Below, piece after piece: positions 62,114 to 64,000 of a stretch of DNA of 64,000 nucleotides. The stretch comes from CAVRUZ01 sp963724495. GTDB lineage: Bacteria; Actinomycetota; Actinomycetes; Propionibacteriales; DAIQRJ01. The position numbers and the translations under genes were made by a program. Positions within the stretch are counted from its first letter, which is position 1; every line of letters starts with the position of its first letter. Below the pieces are notes generated by a model. That model searched no databases. It saw only the letters and a program-made list of their open reading frames with translations, and had not been told where the DNA came from. Location: positions 372,001 through 436,000 of the forward strand of contig CAVRUZ010000006.1 of assembly GCA_963724495.1 (NCBI GenBank). The letters run 5' to 3'.

Positions 62114-62983
62114 ATGGACGACCTCGCCACGAGGGGCCTTCTCGCTCTCGGTCGTCGCCCCACGGATGCGGTCGAGAGGCTGGCCGGTGACTCCGGATCG
62201 GCAGTGTTCCGGCTGGGCGACGGGGCGGATGCCTACGTCCTCAAGGTGACGGCGGGCGCCCGGGCGGATGCCCGCCGCGAGCTCAGCTTCTACCAGGAGC
62301 TCGCCGATGCGGTGCCGGTCCGGACGCCACGTTTCGTCGAGGGACTGGGTACCGACGAACTCACCGTGCTGATGGTGACCGCGGCCGAGCCCGGATCACC
62401 GGCCAGGGAATGGGACCTGGCGCGCTGGCTCGACATCGCGGGCCAGCTCGGGTCGCTGCACCGGACGCTCGACCGCGCTGGGCTGGAGGCCCATCACTGG
62501 CTGCAGGCCGAGCGACCCGAGACCGATGTCGCCCCCGCCGAACGTGTCTCGCTGTGGAGCCGGAGCTCGCTCGCGCCGGTCGTGCTGCCGCTGCTTGCCG
62601 ACCTCGGGCGACTTCACGCATCGCTGCAACGACTTCCTGCCTGCCTCGTGCACGGTGACTGTCATGCGCAGAACCTGCTCAGGGATGCCGACGACAATGT
62701 GGTCTGGGCGGACTGGGCCGAAGTGGGTGTGGGACGCGGGCCGGAGGAGCTGGCGATCCTGTGGCAGCGAGCGGAGTTCGACGGTGCCACCGTTCCGCGG
62801 GAGGCGATGGTCGACGCGTATGCCCTGGCGCGGGGCCTCGAAGTCGACGAGCTGTTGTGGGATGCGATCAGGTCGGCGGAGCTGCTCATGGTGCTGCTCG
62901 GCTGGCCGGGCTTCCTGATCGAGCAGCCCAGCCACGGACGCGACGCGCTGTTCGGTCACTTCGAGCTGCTGGCGAACGGCTGA
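62114..62983 (+). CDS. aminoglycoside phosphotransferase-like kinase
   Basis: 289 residues from ATG 62114. Eukaryotic-kinase-like fold of the APH family: GDSGSAVFRLGDGADAYVLKV (nucleotide-binding loop and Lys), LVHGDCHAQNLLRDADDNVVWADWAEVGVG (catalytic loop HGDxHxxN at about residue 180 and the metal Asp in ADW). The GRGPEELAILWQRAEF helix after it is common in homoserine- and choline-type kinases. The substrate is unknown and there is no reason to assume antibiotic resistance. Divergent from the ROK kinase gene by 59 bp. Confidence 0.85.
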   Translation: MDDLATRGLLALGRRPTDAVERLAGDSGSAVFRLGDGADAYVLKVTAGARADARRELSFYQELADAVPVRTPRFVEGLGTDELTVLMVTAAEPGSPAREWDLARWLDIAGQLGSLHRTLDRAGLEAHHWLQAERPETDVAPAERVSLWSRSSLAPVVLPLLADLGRLHASLQRLPACLVHGDCHAQNLLRDADDNVVWADWAEVGVGRGPEELAILWQRAEFDGATVPREAMVDAYALARGLEVDELLWDAIRSAELLMVLLGWPGFLIEQPSHGRDALFGHFELLANG

Positions 62984-63029
62984 AGCGCGAGGCGTGCCCG
63001 CCCAGCGCCGGACGCGTATCGTTGCGCGC

Positions 63030-63083
63030 GTGATCACTCCCTTCGCGCCGCAGATCTGCACCGCGTGGTGGCCCGCCTCCTAG
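63030..63083 (+). CDS. tryptophan-rich leader peptide of trpS
   Basis: A 17-codon reading frame, MITPFAPQICTAWWPAS, from GTG 63030 to TAG 63081-63083. Two adjacent Trp codons (63066-63071) are the control codons of classical tryptophan attenuators. It lies 112 bp before trpS. No strong ribosome binding site is visible. Confidence 0.8.
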   Translation: MITPFAPQICTAWWPAS

Positions 63084-63133
63084 GCGGCCCACCTCGATCA
63101 CACCTACCCACAGCCGCCGGTAACCGGCGGCTG
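63066..63133 (+). promoter_or_regulatory. tryptophan attenuator upstream of trpS
   Basis: Terminator: CAGCCGCCGG (63111-63120), loop TAA, CCGGCGGCTG (63124-63133), a perfect 10-bp stem. Antiterminator: GGCGGC (63083-63088) can pair with GCCGCC (63113-63118), the terminator's left arm. A third alternative pairs CCGCC just after the Trp codons with GGCGG at 63083-63087, sequestering the antiterminator. A ribosome stalled on the Trp codons would cover the latter and let the antiterminator form, so trpS would be expressed when charged tRNA-Trp is scarce. Confidence 0.75.
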
Positions 63134-63195
63134 CTGTCGTTCTCCACCAGGGAGACACGCCACCGGTCCGGCCTCCTCCCGAAGGCGACACGACC

Positions 63196-64000
63196 ATGAC
63201 CAGCACTGTCACGACCACTGAGCGCATCGTGCTCTCCGGCGTCAAGCCAACCGGGCGGCTGACGCTCGGGAACTATCTCGGCGCTCTACGGCGCTTCGCC
63301 GAACCACGGCCAGACGGGGAACTGTCCCTGTTCCCGATCGTGGACCTGCACGCGCTGACGGTGCCGCACGACCCTGCACGACTGAGGGCGCTGAGCCGCG
63401 AGACGGCCCTGCTGTACCTCGCAGCCGGCATCGACCCGAACCAAGCCGTCATCTTCAAGCAGAGCGACGTTCCTGCTCACACCGAACTTGGCTATCTCCT
63501 CGAATGCGTAGCGCACACAGGTGAACTGAGTCGGATGATCCAGTTCAAGGAGAAGGGACGCAACGACCCCAGCACTCGAGCGTCGTTGTTCACCTATCCC
63601 GTGCTGATGGCAGCAGACATCCTGTTGTACGGAGCAACGCACGTGCCTGTTGGCGATGACCAGTCGCAGCACCTGGAACTCACGCGAGATCTCGCGCGAC
63701 GCTTCAACGCCACGTACGGAGACACACTCGTCGTGCCGGACGGAGTGCAACCCGGCGTGGCCGCACGGGTGATGAGCCTGACCGATCCCCTTGCCAAGAT
63801 GAGCAAGGACTCCCCTGACGAAGATCCCGGTGTCATCCGCATGCTCGACTCACCGGACGTGATCGCGGCGAAGATCCGGCGGGCCGTCACCGATGCCGAG
63901 CCGGGTATCACGTATGCGCCGGCGGAGCGGCCGGGGGTCTCGAATCTGGTGGAGATCCTGAGTGCCTGCACGGGAATCACCGATGACTGCGGAATGCGCA
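63196..64000 (+). CDS. trpS: tryptophanyl-tRNA synthetase (partial, runs off the window)
   Basis: 268 residues visible from ATG 63196; the rest lies beyond the window. Class I synthetase: SGVKPTGRLTLGNYLGALRRF (HIGH-like TLGN, about 14-34), IVDLHALTVPHDP, LTYP-type FTYPVLMAADILLYGATHVPVGDDQSQHLELTRDLARRFN (Trp-site and dimer region), and RVMSLTDPLAKMSKDSP (KMSKS). The ending PGVSNLVEILSACTG is family-typical. The GVKPTG motif and attenuator control resemble the auxiliary, indolmycin-resistant TrpRS of Streptomyces more than the housekeeping enzyme, which as I recall has GxQPT with a longer loop. Whether the genome holds a second trpS is not visible. Confidence 0.92.
   Translation, partial: MTSTVTTTERIVLSGVKPTGRLTLGNYLGALRRFAEPRPDGELSLFPIVDLHALTVPHDPARLRALSRETALLYLAAGIDPNQAVIFKQSDVPAHTELGYLLECVAHTGELSRMIQFKEKGRNDPSTRASLFTYPVLMAADILLYGATHVPVGDDQSQHLELTRDLARRFNATYGDTLVVPDGVQPGVAARVMSLTDPLAKMSKDSPDEDPGVIRMLDSPDVIAAKIRRAVTDAEPGITYAPAERPGVSNLVEILSACTGITDDCGMR

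Noticed and set aside
62114..62983. Aminoglycoside resistance gene
   Set aside because: Only the general APH kinase fold is visible; most such proteins phosphorylate metabolites.

Overview
This window is about 64 kb of high-GC DNA (roughly 70% G+C by eye) from an actinobacterium. The evidence is a menaquinone (not ubiquinone) pathway, a System II cytochrome c maturation set, Rex next to hemA, a HemD with a fused methyltransferase domain, HelD, a BldC-like DNA-binding protein, the 33-residue bS22-type basic protein, many GTG/TTG starts and many ATGA/GTGA gene overlaps. A member of the Propionibacteriales (Kribbella/Nocardioides-like) is my guess from gene content only. No rRNA, tRNA, CRISPR array, insertion sequence or prophage was seen.

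Layout. 1-6.4 kb: end of a secreted lipoprotein-like gene, isochorismate synthase, a minus-strand epimerase/acetyltransferase/membrane-protein group, and a plus-strand trio (small helical protein, membrane protein, YbaB-like protein) that looks related to type VII secretion cargo. 6.3-15.1 kb: menD, menC, menE and menA, with a carbohydrate ABC importer (binding lipoprotein plus two permeases, no ATPase) between menE and menA. 15.2-18.9 kb: HelD and two tandem paralogous TetR regulators. 19.2-26.8 kb: a complete Gram-positive-type tad pilus operon (flp, tadE, tadG-like, cpaB, cpaE, cpaF, tadB, tadC, prepilin peptidase), whose reading frames are broken by more than 30 single-base shifts. 26.8-31.2 kb: PiT phosphate transporter with a small partner, and a three-gene sugar-modifying operon. 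31.3-43.5 kb: a nearly gapless minus-strand run rex-hemA-hemC-hemD-hemB-hemL-phosphatase-tlpA-ccdA-resB-resC, joining haem synthesis to cytochrome c assembly under a redox regulator. 43.6-59.3 kb: mixed metabolism (HAD phosphatase, reductase, peptide-binding lipoprotein, dihydrolipoyl dehydrogenase, F420-ligase-like protein, DapA-like aldolase, dehydrogenases, S58 peptidase, ArsR/SRPBCC, mannitol-type dehydrogenase, methyltransferase). 59.3-64 kb: bS22, a BldC-like protein, AcuC-type deacetylase, a ROK kinase, an APH-like kinase, and trpS behind a tryptophan attenuator.

How the genes work together. Menaquinone genes, haem genes, cytochrome c assembly and Rex together serve the aerobic respiratory chain. 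The tad operon would build adhesive Flp pili if its frames are intact in the cell. The last gene, trpS, is preceded by a 17-codon leader with two adjacent Trp codons and a perfect 10-bp terminator hairpin, so its transcription is probably controlled by charged tRNA-Trp.

Sequence quality. Eleven further single-base frameshifts are scattered over the other 56 kb (menE, a cupin gene, a DUF6807-like gene, a glutaredoxin-like gene, a peptide-binding protein twice, dapA, an alcohol dehydrogenase, an S58 peptidase twice, an SRPBCC gene). Most are one extra base and each restored protein is clean, so consensus error is the leading explanation. The dense cluster confined to the tad operon is the most unusual feature of the window and needs read-level inspection.
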